This document shows, piece after piece, positions 59,901-60,000 of a stretch of 60,000 bases of DNA. The position numbers and the translations under genes are program-made. Origin of the DNA: Nymphaea colorata (lineage: Eukaryota > Streptophyta > Magnoliopsida > Nymphaeales > Nymphaeaceae). Numbering within the stretch: the first letter of the stretch is position 1; every line of letters begins with the position of its first letter. The notes below the pieces were generated by a model. It searched no databases. It was not told where the DNA came from and saw only the letters and a program-made list of their open reading frames with translations. Where the stretch lies: contig NC_045148.1 of assembly GCF_008831285.2 (NCBI RefSeq), positions 14,612,802 through 14,672,801 on the forward strand, written 5' to 3'.

Positions 59901-60000
59901 AAAATGAATAATCTAAGGACCAGCAGTGCATTACCTTCATAAAATATATTAGCACGGTTAAATGATGATTGGAGAATTAAAGGATCATTCAAGCACAGTG
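53362..60000 (-). CDS. RECQL3: RecQ-family DNA helicase, RECQL3-like (3' part)
   Basis: The C-terminal part of an ATP-dependent 3'-5' DNA helicase. It runs past the right edge, so helicase motifs I to III are not visible. Exons seen (minus strand): 59935-60000, 59821-59669, 59595-59499, 58447-58298, 58221-58132, 58040-57975, 57882-57749, 56630-56536, 55729-55605, 54307-54198 and 54082-53362. Motif IV region is [17 protein letters not shown]. Motif VI is [11 protein letters not shown]. The zinc-binding RecQ-Ct cysteines are YCESDGC and CGKTCDAC. The tail block [20 protein letters not shown] with QVASTVRWL matches plant RECQL3. It acts in the nucleus in DNA repair and recombination. Two oddities: a duplicated 162-bp segment at 55663-55986, and the exon junction at motif V (59499 to 58447) not giving the expected AFGMGID. 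Confidence 0.9.
55663..55986. repeat. 162-bp tandem duplication across a RECQL3 splice acceptor
   Basis: 55663-55824 and 55825-55986 are head-to-tail copies of 162 bp with about three mismatches. Each holds the last 95 bp of an intron, the AG acceptor and the first 67 bp of the exon. Only the 55663-55824 copy joins to the full exon with a good donor at 55604. Confidence 0.93.
56453..56475. repeat. (GA)n microsatellite
   Basis: About 23 bp of AG repeat in a RECQL3 intron. Confidence 0.9.
56886..56921. repeat. (TA)n microsatellite
   Basis: About 36 bp of TA repeat in a RECQL3 intron. Confidence 0.93.

Noticed and set aside
1-60000. A new defence, toxin or biosynthetic gene system
   Set aside because: All recognisable coding sequence belongs to known plant families (aspartic protease, SSL, RecQ helicase) or copia elements. 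SSL next to other enzymes could hint at an alkaloid cluster, but no other pathway enzyme is present and SSL proteins generally lack strictosidine synthase activity.

Overview
The window is nuclear DNA of a flowering plant. It has spliced genes with GT-AG introns, four Ty1/copia LTR retrotransposons primed from the plant initiator-Met tRNA, solo LTRs, many (TA)n tracts and plant-type gene families. Species cannot be fixed from the sequence.

Layout. Positions 1-8,700: the end of a solo-type LTR, the remains of a strictosidine synthase-like (SSL) gene split by a 6.7-kb copia element (930-7608), and the lone first exon of an aspartic protease (AP1). Positions 8,770-38,000: a decayed tandem array of nepenthesin/ASPG-type aspartic protease genes on the minus strand (AP1 to AP5). 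Only AP3 (23047-25478, two exons, about 479 aa) is intact. The array is broken up by element 2 (9961-15305), element 4 (16541-21464, internally inverted) and element 3 (30674-37595, inside the AP5 coding region). Positions 39,463-42,160: a second SSL pseudogene whose upstream DNA is paralogous to positions 163-840, followed by a solo LTR. Positions 42,161-45,435: gene-poor DNA with repeat fragments. Positions 45,604-51,842: an intact six-exon SSL gene of about 357 aa. Positions 53,362-60,000: the 3' half, on the minus strand, of a RecQ helicase gene of the RECQL3 type, running off the right edge.

How it fits together. SSL and AP units were duplicated together, so that SSL pseudogene next to AP remnant occurs at both 7.9-8.7 kb and 37.6-41.9 kb. 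The duplicates then decayed by deletion, splice-site loss and copia insertion. Perfect target-site duplications identify each insertion. Three genes look functional: AP3 (secreted protease), SSL3 (six-bladed propeller protein with a membrane anchor) and RECQL3 (nuclear DNA repair helicase). They are not a pathway; they are neighbours.

No new defence or metabolic system was found. The most unusual structures are: a promoter-like module on the antisense strand of the long leader in elements 1 and 3; element 4, whose middle is inverted between identical-orientation LTRs; element 3, whose 3' LTR is only 47 bp yet has a perfect target duplication; and a 162-bp tandem duplication across a splice acceptor in RECQL3.
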